DNA of 44,317 nucleotides. Origin: Streptomyces antimicrobicus. GTDB lineage: Bacteria; Actinomycetota; Actinomycetes; Streptomycetales; Streptomycetaceae. Numbering within the stretch: the first letter of the stretch is position 1; every line of letters begins with the position of its first letter. Below the pieces are notes generated by a model. That model worked only from the letters and a program-made list of their open reading frames with translations. It had not been told where the DNA came from and did not search any database. Positions 44,268 to 44,317 of the stretch are shown piece by piece. The stretch spans positions 1 to 44,317 of the forward strand of contig NZ_JAJAUY010000039.1 in the NCBI RefSeq assembly GCF_020532625.1, written 5' to 3'. The position numbers and the translations under genes are program-made.

Positions 44268-44317
44268 TCACGCCGCGGTTCCCGGCGGGCCGCGGCACGG
44301 CGCCGCACAGCGGTGCA

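Overview
The window is from a high-G+C actinomycete, almost certainly a Streptomyces. The evidence is G/C-ending codons, frequent GTG starts, a dnaK-grpE-dnaJ-hspR operon with HspR boxes, a pSAM2-type integrated conjugative element and a gamma-butyrolactone (GBL) signalling cluster. A consensus parS site suggests the region lies in the core chromosome, not far from oriC.

Layout. (1) 1-1618: homopolymer runs that look like an assembly artefact, then a translationally coupled pair on the minus strand (a small membrane protein and a membrane-anchored Mrr-type nuclease), then a gene-poor stretch. (2) 1619-11798: a complete actinomycete integrative and conjugative element (AICE) in the 3' half of a tRNA-Gly(CCC) gene. 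Its backbone is a Nudix protein (Pif-like), a KorSA-like repressor, Pra, the TraSA translocase, Spd spread proteins, RepSA, Xis and Int. Its left part carries a low-G+C DUF6414 gene and a 155-bp near-perfect inverted repeat. (3) 11830-18554: housekeeping genes, including dcd, a phosphoribosyltransferase, a Yip1-family protein, a secreted protein, a large Fe-S membrane oxidoreductase and a sugar transferase. (4) 18688-27944: the heat-shock region, dnaK-grpE-dnaJ-hspR and clpB, each preceded by HAIR operators. Between them sits a small module of a LuxR-type regulator, a secreted peptide with DTGWTS repeats and a Rieske-like protein that has lost its ligands. (5) 28045-36412: YbjN protein, aminotransferase, Cys/Ser/Gly-rich membrane peptide, DUF2617, membrane spermidine-synthase-like protein, SRPBCC protein, aldose epimerase, pyrE, parS and fba. 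(6) 36620-40366: a GBL island with an AfsA-family synthase, a HAD-like protein lacking its nucleophile, an SDR and a ScbR/ArpA-type receptor, with autoregulatory-element-like palindromes. (7) 40802-44267: a 19-codon ORF ending in DTGWT, a flavodoxin-like protein, DUF3151, and the kynurenine pathway pair tryptophan 2,3-dioxygenase and kynureninase.

How the parts work together. In the AICE, a KorSA-type repressor probably silences pra and the Nudix gene through ACTC-N8-GAGT palindromes. Release would turn on Pra, then RepSA/Xis/Int for excision and rolling-circle replication, and TraSA/Spd for double-stranded DNA transfer and spread. HspR, encoded at the end of its own operon, probably represses both dnaK and clpB. 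The GBL island has the parts of a synthase-reductase-receptor circuit, with a receptor site upstream of the receptor gene and a partial one upstream of the synthase. Functions are assigned from motifs and remembered family knowledge; no database search was run.
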